Shown here one piece after another: positions 41,188 through 50,148 of a stretch of 64,000 nt of DNA; position 1 is the stretch's first letter; every line of letters begins with the position of its first letter. Under the pieces are notes generated by a model. That model had not been told where the DNA came from and ran no database searches. It worked only from the letters and a program-made list of their open reading frames with translations. The stretch covers positions 310,001 through 374,000 of the forward strand of contig CAWGEA010000001.1 in assembly GCA_963821495.1 (NCBI GenBank), read 5' to 3'. A program made the position numbers and the translations under genes. The DNA comes from AC-32 sp963821495 (GTDB lineage: Bacteria; Actinomycetota; Thermoleophilia; Gaiellales; Gaiellaceae).

Positions 41188-42834
41188 ATGAGACGATTCA
41201 TCCCGATTGCAGTCGTCCTTGCCGCGCTGGCCGGCCTGAGCGTCACCGCCGCGGCGATCGGCATCGGGCAACCCACACCGACGACTCCTGCCGCAAAGAC
41301 GCCGCGGTGGGTCACGCACGTCGCCCGGTACCAGGGCGGTATCTCTGCCGGCGTGCGCGCGATGTTGGCCGCATCCCAGGCGAGGACCGGCTCGCCATCC
41401 GGTGCAGCGTCAGCCCGGCCGGGCTCGCCCGCCGGGAGTCGCGGGAACAACGTCCAGATGAACGACGACAGCTACCCGCCGCTGCCCCAAAACGAGACAG
41501 CGGTCGCGTACGACACGACGCACCCGCAGATCGCAGTCGCCGCGGCGAACGACTACGTCAGCGGCGGCGTGGTCGTGATGCGGACGTCTGACGGCGGCCA
41601 GCACTGGGCGAGCACCCGAATCACGCCACAGTTCTTCGGGACTCGCGACTTCTGTAACGGCGGCGACCCCGGAGTCGCGTACAGCCGCAGGGACGATGCG
41701 TTCTACCTGTCGCAGCTCTGCTTCTTCCGGGCCCTGCCGTTCTCGGAAGTCCACGTCTACAAGTCGGTTGACAACGGCCGCACGTGGACACCGGGCCGCC
41801 AGGCCGCACGAGCCGCGTCCAACTACGACTACAACACGGGCACCGTCGACGAGTCGATCTTCAACGACAAGGAGCTGATCGCCGTCGACAACACCCCGGG
41901 CAGCCCGCACTACGGCCGCGTCTACGTCACCTACACGAAGTTCCACATCCAGCCGAACGGGTTCAGCGACTACTGCCCGCTGCAGCTGTCCTACACGGAC
42001 TCGATCCCGACCCAGAACCCGGCCCTGACGGTCTGGTCGCACACCGCGATCCAGCCCGACAACCCCGGCGGTGACGGCACGGGCTCCTCGGCGAATCAGT
42101 TCAGCGACCCCGTCGTCGAGCGGAACGGAATCCTCGACGTCGGCTTCGTCTCCGAGAACTGCAACGACTCGTTCGACCCACACCTGCTGTTCCAGCGGTC
42201 GACCGACGGCGGGCAGACGTTCCTGCCGAACGCTGTCCAGATCGACAAGACCGGACAGTACGCGGACTTCGACGACGGCACCGGCTCGGACACGATCCCG
42301 CCGACGCACTTCCGCGCGCCGAACACTCCGTCACTGGCCTACAGCCCGCGGACCGGCAAGCTGCTGTTCGTCTACCAGAACAACGTCAACCGTCCCGCGT
42401 CGGCGGCCGACATCTCGTACCAAACGTCGACCGACGGCGGGCTGCACTGGTCGGACGCGAGCTTCCTCTCGACCGATTCGTCAGGGCAGCCGGCCGCCAA
42501 CGACCAGTTCTTCCCGTGGGCGGCCTCGACCGAATCCGGACGCTTCTACGTGATCTGGTTCGATCGCCGGCTCGATCCCGCAAACGTGCGCATCAACACG
42601 TGGCAGGCGGTGTCGGGCAACGACGCGGAGAGCTTCTCGAGCGCGAAGATCAGCTCACACGACTGGAATCCGAACGACGGCTTCTTCTCGAGCGGCGCGT
42701 TCATCGGCGACTACAACGGGCTAGCCGCGAGCGACCGGGCGGTGTATCCGGTGTGGACGGACGGGCGCGCCGATGCCATCGGTGAGACCGGCATCGGCGA
42801 GACAGACATCTTCACCGACGCGAACGCCCACTAG
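41188..42834 (+). CDS. Secreted Asp-box (BNR/sialidase-like) beta-propeller protein
   Basis: A 548-residue exported protein. A signal peptide (RRFIPIAVVLAALAGLSVTA) precedes a propeller with four Asp boxes: RTSDGGQHW, KSVDNGRTW, RSTDGGQTF and TSTDGGLHW. The sialidase catalytic Arg triad, Tyr and Glu cannot be identified, so it may be a lectin-like or structural propeller rather than an enzyme. ATG 41188 has GGGAGG 4 nt upstream; the earlier ATG 41173 has none. It lies alone inside the tRNA-bounded cassette and is closed by a hairpin (42851-42884). It is a more distant relative of the propeller proteins at 43123 and 56179. Confidence 0.85.
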   Translation: MRRFIPIAVVLAALAGLSVTAAAIGIGQPTPTTPAAKTPRWVTHVARYQGGISAGVRAMLAASQARTGSPSGAASARPGSPAGSRGNNVQMNDDSYPPLPQNETAVAYDTTHPQIAVAAANDYVSGGVVVMRTSDGGQHWASTRITPQFFGTRDFCNGGDPGVAYSRRDDAFYLSQLCFFRALPFSEVHVYKSVDNGRTWTPGRQAARAASNYDYNTGTVDESIFNDKELIAVDNTPGSPHYGRVYVTYTKFHIQPNGFSDYCPLQLSYTDSIPTQNPALTVWSHTAIQPDNPGGDGTGSSANQFSDPVVERNGILDVGFVSENCNDSFDPHLLFQRSTDGGQTFLPNAVQIDKTGQYADFDDGTGSDTIPPTHFRAPNTPSLAYSPRTGKLLFVYQNNVNRPASAADISYQTSTDGGLHWSDASFLSTDSSGQPAANDQFFPWAASTESGRFYVIWFDRRLDPANVRINTWQAVSGNDAESFSSAKISSHDWNPNDGFFSSGAFIGDYNGLAASDRAVYPVWTDGRADAIGETGIGETDIFTDANAH

Positions 42835-42850
42835 CTGACATCTCGTGACA

Positions 42851-42884
42851 GTCGTGGCCCGGACTCTGAGGTCCGGGCCACGAC
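42851..42884 (+). terminator. Terminator hairpin after the Asp-box gene
   Basis: GTCGTGGCCCGGAC (42851-42864), loop TCTGAG, then GTCCGGGCCACGAC (42871-42884): a perfect 14-bp stem 16 nt after the stop, without a long T-run. Downstream to 43122 there is only the tRNA fragment and the promoter region of the next gene. Confidence 0.75.
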
Positions 42885-42983
42885 TCCGTTGGGCCGTCAG
42901 CAAACGCTGTGGTGTAGATGCCGCTACCGACCTCGCACCCGACTCGCGCCCGAGTTTGCAGGCACTCGGTGGGAGAGAGTAGA

Positions 42984-43026
42984 GATCGCACCCAGGAGGT
43001 CGCCGGTTCGAGTCCGGCTAGCTCCA
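42984..43026 (+). repeat. 43-bp exact copy of the tRNA-Ala 3' end
   Basis: It is identical to 40619-40661, covering the anticodon, T arm and 3' acceptor strand. Upstream, GGGAGAG is kept at the same 6-nt spacing as in the intact tRNA, but the remaining 5' half is lost, so it cannot fold as a tRNA. Confidence 0.9.
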
Positions 43027-43122
43027 CTCCCCGACGATCGCCGTGTGGAAGCGCGGCTTGACTTCCCCCATCGCGCCTGCGAGATATAGGTCTCGCAACT
43101 GGACCGACGAAGGGGGATCCTG

Positions 43123-45867
43123 ATGGTTCCGCGGCGGCTGACCGCTGTCCTGGCAATCCTGGCCTTTGCCGTTGCTCTCGCGACGGTGCTGGCGCGAGGC
43201 TCGACGAGTTCGTCGGGCACGCCGTCGGCGCAGGGCCTGCAACATCTCGCCGCCCTCGAGGGCGGCGGGCGTGGAGAGAACGAAGAATCGGGCGGGGCCG
43301 CGGCAGAGGCGTACACCGACCGCGCCTTCCCGGCCGAAGGCGTCTCGATCGACCAGATCCAGAGCGCGATCGCCGCCAACGCGACGGTCAAGAGCCGCGG
43401 CGTCTCGGGCGTCTCGCCGAAGTGGGACTTCCTCGGGCCGGACACGCTGAACGTCGACCGCCTGGGCACCCAGTCGTTCATCAAGGGAACGCAGTGGTCC
43501 GGGCGTGTCACCGCGTTGACGGTCGACCCCAAGTGCAAGCCGCAGGAGTGCACGCTGTACGTGGCGGCCGCCGGCGGCGGCATCTGGCGCTCGACGAACG
43601 CGCTCGCGTCGAACCCGGCGTGGAAGAACATCTCAGCCGGGATCCCGACGAACGCTGTCGGCTCGATCACGGTGGATCCGAACGACCCGACCGGCAAGAC
43701 GATCTACGTCGGCACCGGCGAGGCGAACGCGAGCGGTGACAGCGAGGCCGGGCTCGGTCTCTACAAGACCACCGACGGTGGCGCCCACTGGTCGCTCGTC
43801 CCGGGCTCGTTCGCCGTGGCGAACAACCGGGCGATCGCGTGGGTGGCGGTCGACCCGCAGGACGCGAGCCATCTCCTGATCGGCACGCGCTCCGGCACGC
43901 ACGGGATCGGCTCGAACGTCGGCGGCAGCTCGACGATCGCGCCGCCGCCGCCTGCAGTCGGCCTCTACGACTCGCACGACGGGGGCGCGACCTTCGCGCT
44001 CAGCAAGGCCGGGTCGTTCAACGAGGTGAAGTTCGACCCGCGCAACTCCGACGTCGTCTTTGCCGCCCAGGCGACAATCGGCCTCATCCGGTCGAACTCC
44101 GACGGCGCGCCTGGAAGCTGGGAGACGATCTTCAGCGGCAACCGCGGGCGCTACTCGTTCTCGCCCGTCGTCAAGGACGCGAAGACGCGGATCTACCTGT
44201 CCGATGCAAGCGCGGGCGGGGCCGGGAACGGCGCCCAGGTCTACCGCGTCGACGACGCGAGCCAGCCCGCGGCGACGCTGACTGCGTCGAACAACGCGGC
44301 CTGGACGCGCCTCTCGAACCCGACCGACGGCAACCCGGGCTTCGCCGTCTACAACTACTGCAACACGCCGCTCGTCGGCTCGCAGTGCGTCTACGACATG
44401 TTTACGATGTCGCCCGCCGACAACCCGGACATGGTCGTCGTCGGCGGTCTGATGCATTACGAAGAGCTGAAGCCGTATGCCGCTCCCGGCGGGATCCGGT
44501 CGAACGGCCGCGCGGTCCTGATGTCGATGGACGCAGGAGCGACATGGACGGACGTGACCGGCGACGTCGGCGGCGAGTCGATGCACCCGGACCAGCACGC
44601 CCTCGCGTTCGTGCCCGGCAAGCCGAGCCAGTTCTTCGTCGGCTCGGACGGCGGTGTCATCCGCACGAGCGGCGACTGGGCCGACGCGTCCGCACAGTGC
44701 GACAACCGCGGGATCACGTCCGCGCTCTTCCTGGCGGACTGCAAGGCCTGGCTCAAGCAGATCCCGACGAGGCTCGACGTGGTCAACGCAGGCCTCGCGA
44801 CGCTGCAGATGAACTCGATCTCCGTCAACCCGACCAACCCGCTGAACGACGCGCTCTCGGGCACGCAGGACAACGGCACGCTGGCCTTCAGCGGCTCGCA
44901 GACGTGGTTCCTGCCGCTCACCGGTGACGGCGGGGACTCGGGCTTCGACGCGGTCGACCCCAACATCCACTTCCACATGTACACGGGCGGCCAGCTCGAC
45001 ATCAACTACAACGGCAACGACCCGAAGACGTGGCTCTGGATCGGCGACAAGCTGAGCGTCGGGAACCCGGAGTCGTTCCGCTTCTACTCACCGGCGATCA
45101 TGGACCCGGTCGTCGGGAACACGATCTTCGTCGGCGGCCAGCACGTCTGGCGGACGACGAACCTCGGCGGTGACCGCTCGTTCCTCGAGCAGCACTGCAA
45201 CACCGCCGCGGGCGAGTTCGGCACGAGCGACGGTCTCTTCACGGGCGTCTGCGGGACCGACTGGTTCCCGCTCGGTGGCCCGACGCTTACCAGCACGGTC
45301 TTCGGTACCCGCTCCGGTGGCAACATCACCGCTGTCTCCCGCGGCACCGACCACGACACGATGTGGGCGGCGACCTCGGGCGGCCGGGTCTTCGTCTCGA
45401 AGAACTCGAACAACGCCGACCCGGCGACGGTGACGTTCACGCGAATCGACAACGCGGTGACGCCGCTCCGGACGCCGGGCTCGATCTACGTCGATCCGAC
45501 GAACGCGAACCACGCGATCGTCTCGTTCAACGGCTACGGCTCGAACACCCCGACGACTCCGGGACACGTGTTCGACGTGGTCTTCGACCCGGTCGCCGGC
45601 ACCGCGACGTGGACGGACCTCTCGTACGACCTGCTCGACCAGCCGGTGGACGACGTCGTCCTCGACTCGGCGACCGGCGACGTCTACGCGTCGACCGACT
45701 TCGGTGTCGACCGGCTCGCCGCCGGGACGCAGACGTGGGTTCCGGCCGCCGACGACCTGCCGCAGGCGGCGGTCTCGGGCCTGACCCTCGTGAACGGGAA
45801 GAACGGCGACCGCCTGCTGTACGCCGCGACCCACGGGCGCGGCGCCTGGCGGCTGCGCCTGAGGTAG
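43123..45867 (+). CDS. Large secreted VPS10/BNR-type beta-propeller protein, paralogue A
   Basis: A 914-residue exported protein with a signal segment (RRLTAVLAILAFAVALATVL) and an acidic Gly/Glu-rich linker. A long propeller array follows, with Asp boxes (KTTDGGAHW, DSHDGGATF, MSMDAGATW), the VAAAGGGIWRSTNA element and the LSGTQDNGT motif of sortilin-like BNR proteins. It ends YAATHGRGAWRLRLR. There is no wall-anchor signal. It shares domain order and these motifs with the protein at 56179, so they are paralogues. ATG 43123 has AAGGGGG upstream. A 7-bp inverted repeat (43078-43084 and 43091-43097) just upstream may be an operator or promoter element. A strong terminator follows. Confidence 0.88.
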   Translation: MVPRRLTAVLAILAFAVALATVLARGSTSSSGTPSAQGLQHLAALEGGGRGENEESGGAAAEAYTDRAFPAEGVSIDQIQSAIAANATVKSRGVSGVSPKWDFLGPDTLNVDRLGTQSFIKGTQWSGRVTALTVDPKCKPQECTLYVAAAGGGIWRSTNALASNPAWKNISAGIPTNAVGSITVDPNDPTGKTIYVGTGEANASGDSEAGLGLYKTTDGGAHWSLVPGSFAVANNRAIAWVAVDPQDASHLLIGTRSGTHGIGSNVGGSSTIAPPPPAVGLYDSHDGGATFALSKAGSFNEVKFDPRNSDVVFAAQATIGLIRSNSDGAPGSWETIFSGNRGRYSFSPVVKDAKTRIYLSDASAGGAGNGAQVYRVDDASQPAATLTASNNAAWTRLSNPTDGNPGFAVYNYCNTPLVGSQCVYDMFTMSPADNPDMVVVGGLMHYEELKPYAAPGGIRSNGRAVLMSMDAGATWTDVTGDVGGESMHPDQHALAFVPGKPSQFFVGSDGGVIRTSGDWADASAQCDNRGITSALFLADCKAWLKQIPTRLDVVNAGLATLQMNSISVNPTNPLNDALSGTQDNGTLAFSGSQTWFLPLTGDGGDSGFDAVDPNIHFHMYTGGQLDINYNGNDPKTWLWIGDKLSVGNPESFRFYSPAIMDPVVGNTIFVGGQHVWRTTNLGGDRSFLEQHCNTAAGEFGTSDGLFTGVCGTDWFPLGGPTLTSTVFGTRSGGNITAVSRGTDHDTMWAATSGGRVFVSKNSNNADPATVTFTRIDNAVTPLRTPGSIYVDPTNANHAIVSFNGYGSNTPTTPGHVFDVVFDPVAGTATWTDLSYDLLDQPVDDVVLDSATGDVYASTDFGVDRLAAGTQTWVPAADDLPQAAVSGLTLVNGKNGDRLLYAATHGRGAWRLRLR

Positions 45868-45885
45868 GGGGAGACAGCGCTCGAC

Positions 45886-45914
45886 GCGAAGGGCCCCGGG
45901 ACGGGGCCCTTCGC
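45886..45914 (+). terminator. Terminator hairpin after propeller paralogue A
   Basis: GCGAAGGGCCCCG (45886-45898), loop GGA, CGGGGCCCTTCGC (45902-45914): a perfect 13-bp stem 18 nt after the stop. Confidence 0.8.
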
Positions 45915-45967
45915 CGTCCTGGTCGGATCGCACACCCGGTCTCGACGAGCAGTTGCCGTGCCCGAGC

Positions 45968-45973
45968 TACGCT
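45968..45973 (+). promoter_or_regulatory. Leaderless -10 element for the response regulator
   Basis: TACGCT ends 8 nt before GTG 45982, with no Shine-Dalgarno sequence. It supports 45982 rather than GTG 45958 as the start. Confidence 0.5.
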
Positions 45974-45981
45974 CGTGGTCG

Positions 45982-46644
45982 GTGAGCTCGGACTCGATCC
46001 TGGTCGTCGACGACGACGGTGCGATCCGGCGGATGCTGGCCCGGACGCTGGAGGCGGAGGGCTACGCGGTCGAGGCGGCGGCGGGTGGGGGCGAGGCGCT
46101 GGCGGCGATCGAGCGACTGGTCCCGGACCTGCTCGTGCTCGACGTCGCCATGCCCGGCCTCGACGGGCTTGCGGTGTCGCGCGCCGTGCGCGGACGCGGG
46201 CTCGGGCTTCCGATCTTGATGCTGACCGCGCGCGATGCGGTCGACGACCGCATCGCGGGCCTCGACTCCGGCGCCGACGACTACCTCGTCAAGCCGTTCG
46301 CGAGCGGCGAGCTGCTCGCCCGCATCCGCGCGCTGCTCCGCCGGGGCCGAGAGCCGGGCGAGCTGATCGCCCACGGAGACCTGGTGCTCGACGTGAGCGC
46401 GCGCACGGCCCGGCGGGCCGACCGCGACCTCGAGCTCAGCCCGCGTGAGGCGGATTTGCTCGAGCTGCTGTTGCGAAACCGGGGCCAGGTCGTGACGCGC
46501 GAGCTCGCGGTCGAGCGGGTGTGGGGAGGCAGAGGCGCGGTCGGCTCGAACTCGGTCGACCGCTACGTCTCCTACCTGCGGGCCAAGCTCGGCGAGCCGG
46601 CCCTGATCGACACCGTGCGCGGCGTCGGCTTCGTGCTGCGATGA
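45982..46644 (+). CDS. OmpR/PhoB-family response regulator
   Basis: A 220-residue two-domain regulator. The receiver domain has the acidic triad VVDDD (residues 8-12), phospho-acceptor Asp54 in LLVLDVAMPG, Thr in LMLTARD and Lys in DDYLVKPF. The C-terminal winged helix (GDLVLDVSARTARR, then LSPREADLLELLL, then SVDRYVSYLRAKLGEP) binds DNA. GTG 45982 is leaderless by the -10 at 45968. It overlaps the kinase by 4 nt (ATGA, 46641-46644). It probably controls its own five-gene operon and other envelope genes. Confidence 0.94.
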   Translation: MSSDSILVVDDDGAIRRMLARTLEAEGYAVEAAAGGGEALAAIERLVPDLLVLDVAMPGLDGLAVSRAVRGRGLGLPILMLTARDAVDDRIAGLDSGADDYLVKPFASGELLARIRALLRRGREPGELIAHGDLVLDVSARTARRADRDLELSPREADLLELLLRNRGQVVTRELAVERVWGGRGAVGSNSVDRYVSYLRAKLGEPALIDTVRGVGFVLR

Positions 46645-48017
46645 GCCGGCTCTCGTTGCGGATGCGCTCGGTCGCCGCGGCGGCGGTTGCGATCCTGCTC
46701 GCGGTCGCCGTCGCCGGAGCCGGGATCGACCTGCTCGTCTCGCGCCATCTGCACCGCTCGCTCGACGGTGTCCTGCGGCGCCGGGCGGTCGCGGTCGCGC
46801 AGCTGGCCGCCTCGGCGCCCGCGGTGCTGACGACGCCGGGCTCGCTGGACTCACCCGTGGGGGGAACCGATCTCTCGGTCGAGGTGGTCGACCGGCGCGG
46901 CCGCCTCGTCGCCCGCTCGCTCTCGCTCGGCGGTCGGGTCCTGCCGGTGAGGAGTCTCATCGAGCGCGCGATCTCGGCGAGCCGGCCCGGCTTCACGAAC
47001 GTCGAGAGCGGCGGCGAGCGGCTCCGGGTCTACACGGCGCCGCTGGCGGAGGTGGGCGGCCCCGCCGCGGGCGGGGCGGTCGTCGTCGCGGCTTCGACGC
47101 ACGACCTCGAGCAGACGCTCTCGAGCCTGCATCTGTTCGTCGTCGGCGCAGGACTCGCGGCCGCTGCGCTGGGCGCGCTCGCGGTGGCGGCGCTGATGGG
47201 CGGCGCGCTGCGCCCGCTGCGGCGGCTGGCCGGGGCGGCCGCGGAGATCGAGCGGACCGGGGACGCGAGACGCCGCCTGCCCGAGCCGGCCGCGCGCGAC
47301 GAGGTCGGGGAGCTGGCGGCGACGTTGAACGAGATGCTGGCCAGCCTCGAGCGCGCGGGCGAGGCCGAGCGCCGCTTCCTCGCCGACGCCTCGCACGAGC
47401 TACGGACGCCGCTGACGGCGCTGCTCGGCAACGTCGACTACCTCGCGCGGCACGGTGCGGACGCGCAGGCGATCACGGAGGTGAAGGCCGACGCCGGCAG
47501 GCTGGCGCGGCTCGCGGACGACCTGCTCGCGCTCTCGCGCGAGGAGGCGGGCGGCCAGCCGACGGAAACGGTCCGGCTCGACGAGCTGGTGCGGCAGGCG
47601 GCGGGTGAGCGCGTTCGTGTCGCCGCGCCGAAGCCCGTGCTCGTCCAGGGCGACCGCTCGGCACTCGAACGCGCGCTCGGAAACCTGATACGCAACGCCG
47701 AGCTCTACGGCCCGCAGGGCGGGACGATCGACGTCGCCGCCGAGCAGGAGAACGGACGGGCGCGGATCAGCGTCGCCGACGAGGGCCCCGGGCTCTCGCC
47801 CGCCGACGCCGAGCGCGCGTTCGGCCGCTTCTGGCGAGGCTCGCACGAGGAACCCGGCTCGGGCCTCGGCCTCGCGATCGTGCGCGCGACCGCCGAGCGC
47901 CACGGGGGCCGTGCCTACGCGAGCGGTCCCCGTTTCACGATCGAGCTGCCGGCTCTCAGAGATGTCTCAGAGTTGGGCGCTACAACGGATCCAGCCCGAG
48001 AGAAAGGATCCACGTGA
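46641..48017 (+). CDS. HAMP sensor histidine kinase
   Basis: A 458-residue membrane kinase. The first helix (VAAAAVAILLAVAVAGAG), an extracytoplasmic sensor of about 120 residues and a second helix (FVVGAGLAAAALGALAVAAL) are followed by HAMP. Then comes the HisKA domain with H-box FLADASHELRTPLTAL, and a catalytic domain with N-box NLIRNAELYG, G1 ISVADEGPGLSP and G2 GSGLGLAIVRATAERHGG. It partners the regulator at 45982. Its TGA overlaps the GTG of the next gene (48014-48017). Confidence 0.95.
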   Translation: MSRLSLRMRSVAAAAVAILLAVAVAGAGIDLLVSRHLHRSLDGVLRRRAVAVAQLAASAPAVLTTPGSLDSPVGGTDLSVEVVDRRGRLVARSLSLGGRVLPVRSLIERAISASRPGFTNVESGGERLRVYTAPLAEVGGPAAGGAVVVAASTHDLEQTLSSLHLFVVGAGLAAAALGALAVAALMGGALRPLRRLAGAAAEIERTGDARRRLPEPAARDEVGELAATLNEMLASLERAGEAERRFLADASHELRTPLTALLGNVDYLARHGADAQAITEVKADAGRLARLADDLLALSREEAGGQPTETVRLDELVRQAAGERVRVAAPKPVLVQGDRSALERALGNLIRNAELYGPQGGTIDVAAEQENGRARISVADEGPGLSPADAERAFGRFWRGSHEEPGSGLGLAIVRATAERHGGRAYASGPRFTIELPALRDVSELGATTDPAREKGST

Positions 48018-49195
48018 AGCTGCTGCGCACCCTCTCCACCTCCCGACTCATCGCGCTGGCTCTGCTCGTCTGCGTGCTCGGCGCCGGGCTCGCCGCGGTC
48101 GCCGTGGCCGCGGGACGCGGCGGCGGGCCCGTGCCGGCCGCCAAGCCCCTGGCTCAGGCGCTCCACGACTCGATTGCCGCCCCCGCACCCGCCGGGGTGA
48201 CCGCGCGGATCACGTTCACCAACAGGCTCTTCCCGTCGGGCGCGCTCGCGGGCCCGGTCGGTTCCGCGCTCATGGCCGGGGCCTCCGGCCGCCTCTGGGC
48301 GACGAACGACGGCCGCGGCCGGCTCGAGCTGCAGTCCGATGTGGGCGACGTCCAGGTGGTCTGGAACCAGAGCGAGGTGACGGTCTTCGACGCCTCCTCG
48401 AACACCGTCTACCGCGCGCGGCTGCCGAAGCACGGCGGCTCGGCGGGCAGCCACGACACCGGCGGGCTCCCCTCCGTGCGCGAGATCGCGAGCTTCCTCA
48501 CGCGGGCCGGCGGCCACGCCGACGTCTCCGGCGCGCGGCCGACCGACGTCGGCGGGCGGCCCGCCTACAGCGTGCGCGTCTCGCCCAGGCACGACGGCGG
48601 CCTGCTCGGCGCCGCCGAGCTCGCGTGGGATGCGACCCGCCCCGTCCCGCTGCGAATCGGGATCTACGCGCAGGGCGCATCCTCGCCGGTGCTCGAGCTT
48701 GCCGTGACGCACATCACGTTCGGCTCGGTCCCGGCGGGCAACGTCGAGATCAGCCCACCCGCGAGCGCCAAGGTGACCGACCTCGGCAAGCTGGCGAAGG
48801 GCGGCGGCACCGCCGAGAGGAGCACTTCGAAGTCCGGCCCGACCGGCCTCGAGGCCCTGCGCGCCGCGCCCTTCAAGGCGGTCGCGCCCTCGACGCTCGT
48901 GGGCCTGCCGCGCCAGGACCTGCGGCTCGTCGGGCACGGCGACTCCAGCTCCGTCCTCGCGGTGTACGGCCACGGCCTCGGCGCGATCGTCGTGCTCGAG
49001 CGGACCGGTCAAGCCGGCGGCTCGAGCGGCGCGCTCGGTGCGCTGCCGGCGGTCTCGCTGGACGGCGTCACTGCGCACGAGCTCGCGACGCAGCTGGGAA
49101 CGGCCCTGACCTGGCGGCGGGGCGGCGTCTCGTTCGTGCTCGCCGGGTCGGTTCCCCCGGCCGCGGCCGAGGCCGCCGCGCGCGCGCTCCGATGA
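48014..49195 (+). CDS. Exported LolA/RseB-like lipoprotein-carrier-fold protein
   Basis: A 393-residue exported protein. After a signal peptide (LIALALLVCVLGAGLAAVAVAA) the sequence fits the LolA/RseB half-barrel fold of actinobacterial 'outer membrane lipoprotein carrier' proteins: GRLELQSDVGDVQVVWN, GGRPAYSVRVSPRHDGGLLG, ELAWDATRPVPLRIGIYAQG. It may bind a lipid or lipopeptide and inform the kinase or feed the ABC transporter. GTG 48014 has GAAAGGA upstream and overlaps the kinase stop. The TGA overlaps the ATPase ATG (49192-49195). Confidence 0.75.
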   Translation: MKLLRTLSTSRLIALALLVCVLGAGLAAVAVAAGRGGGPVPAAKPLAQALHDSIAAPAPAGVTARITFTNRLFPSGALAGPVGSALMAGASGRLWATNDGRGRLELQSDVGDVQVVWNQSEVTVFDASSNTVYRARLPKHGGSAGSHDTGGLPSVREIASFLTRAGGHADVSGARPTDVGGRPAYSVRVSPRHDGGLLGAAELAWDATRPVPLRIGIYAQGASSPVLELAVTHITFGSVPAGNVEISPPASAKVTDLGKLAKGGGTAERSTSKSGPTGLEALRAAPFKAVAPSTLVGLPRQDLRLVGHGDSSSVLAVYGHGLGAIVVLERTGQAGGSSGALGALPAVSLDGVTAHELATQLGTALTWRRGGVSFVLAGSVPPAAAEAAARALR

Positions 49196-50148
49196 CGGAC
49201 GCGCTTCCGGTCAGCGCGCGCGGGCTCGTCAAGCACTACGGCGACCTCGCCGCGGTCGACCACGTCGACCTGACCGTCGAGCGGGGCGACGTGTTCGGCT
49301 ACCTCGGCCCCAACGGAGCCGGGAAGACGACCTCGTTGCGGATGCTGCTCGGCCTGATCCGCCCGACGGCCGGGTCGGCCCGCCTCTTCGGGCGCGATCC
49401 ACTCGAGGACGGAGCGAAGGCACTCGAGGGCGTCGCGGGTTTCGTGGAGGGACCGCGCTTCTACCCCTACCTGAGCGGCCGCAGGAACCTGCGCCTGCTG
49501 GCCGACTTCGACGACCCCGTCTCCCGCGCGCGCATCGACGGGGTGCTCGAGCTGGTGGAGCTGCGCGACCGGGCCAAGGACAAGGTCGGCGGTTACTCGC
49601 ACGGGATGCGTCAGCGGCTCGGGATCGCCGCGGCACTCCTGCGCGAGCCGCGCCTGCTGCTGCTCGACGAGCCGACGACGGGCCTGGATCCGGCGGGGAT
49701 GCGCGACATGCGCGACCTCGTGCGGCGGCTCGCCGGCGAGGGGATCACGATCATGCTCTCGAGCCACCTGCTCTACGAGGTCGAGGAGCTCTGCAACCGC
49801 GTCGCGATCGTCCGGACCGGCCGCGTGATCTACGAGGGCGGGTTGCGCGACCTGCTCGCCACGGCCGCAAGCGGCTATCGCCTGCGGGCGCTGGAGCCGG
49901 AGCGCGCGCGCCTGGTGTTGCTCGCGCACCAGGGCATCGACGACGTCCGCGCGGCCGACGGCGAGCTGCGCTTCACCGGCGACGAGCAGGCGGTGGCCGC
50001 GCTCAGCGTCGCGCTGGGGAAGGCCGGAATCGGGGTCACGGCGCTCGTGCCCGAGACGCAGAGCCTCGAGGAGCTCTTCCTGGGGATGACCGGCGGCGAC
50101 TCCTCGGACCGCGACCGCGAGCGCGGCGCCGGAGAGGTGGCGGTGTGA
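49192..50148 (+). CDS. ABC transporter ATP-binding protein
   Basis: A 318-residue ATPase of the DrrA/BcrA/CcmA exporter type. Walker A GPNGAGKTTS, signature GYSHGMRQRLG, Walker B LLLLDEPTTGLDP and the switch His in MLSSHLLYEVEEL are all present. A C-terminal extension of about 90 residues follows, as in antibiotic-export ATPases. It energises the permease at 50145, which it overlaps (GTGA, 50145-50148). Together with the upstream kinase and regulator it resembles an envelope-stress or peptide-detoxification module. Confidence 0.95.
   Translation: MTDALPVSARGLVKHYGDLAAVDHVDLTVERGDVFGYLGPNGAGKTTSLRMLLGLIRPTAGSARLFGRDPLEDGAKALEGVAGFVEGPRFYPYLSGRRNLRLLADFDDPVSRARIDGVLELVELRDRAKDKVGGYSHGMRQRLGIAAALLREPRLLLLDEPTTGLDPAGMRDMRDLVRRLAGEGITIMLSSHLLYEVEELCNRVAIVRTGRVIYEGGLRDLLATAASGYRLRALEPERARLVLLAHQGIDDVRAADGELRFTGDEQAVAALSVALGKAGIGVTALVPETQSLEELFLGMTGGDSSDRDRERGAGEVAV

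Larger units (their letters stand above)
40619..43026 (+). mobile_element. Putative tRNA-Ala-bounded cassette (43-bp direct repeats, no integrase)
   Basis: An exact 43-bp direct repeat, the 3' part of tRNA-Ala, lies at 40619-40661 and 42984-43026. Integrative elements commonly leave this pattern at tRNA 3' ends (attL/attR). The 2.4 kb between holds the tRNA terminator, a 35-residue peptide gene (-), a decayed tRNA (-), a secreted Asp-box protein and a terminator. There is no integrase, so this would be a decayed or non-autonomous element. A simple duplication of the tRNA with later decay of its 5' half is an equally good explanation, because GGGAGAG is conserved 6 nt before the second repeat. 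Confidence 0.45.

Noticed and set aside
40980..41591. Plus-strand open frame beginning with a GSDGTRTR-like peptide
   Set aside because: It translates the decayed tRNA at 40997-41045 and then runs out of frame through the Asp-box gene.
42812..43697. Minus-strand open frames containing LAGLEPATSW- and SRTRTGDLL-like peptides
   Set aside because: These are typical false proteins made by translating tRNA sequence; here they read through the tRNA-Ala fragment at 42984-43026.
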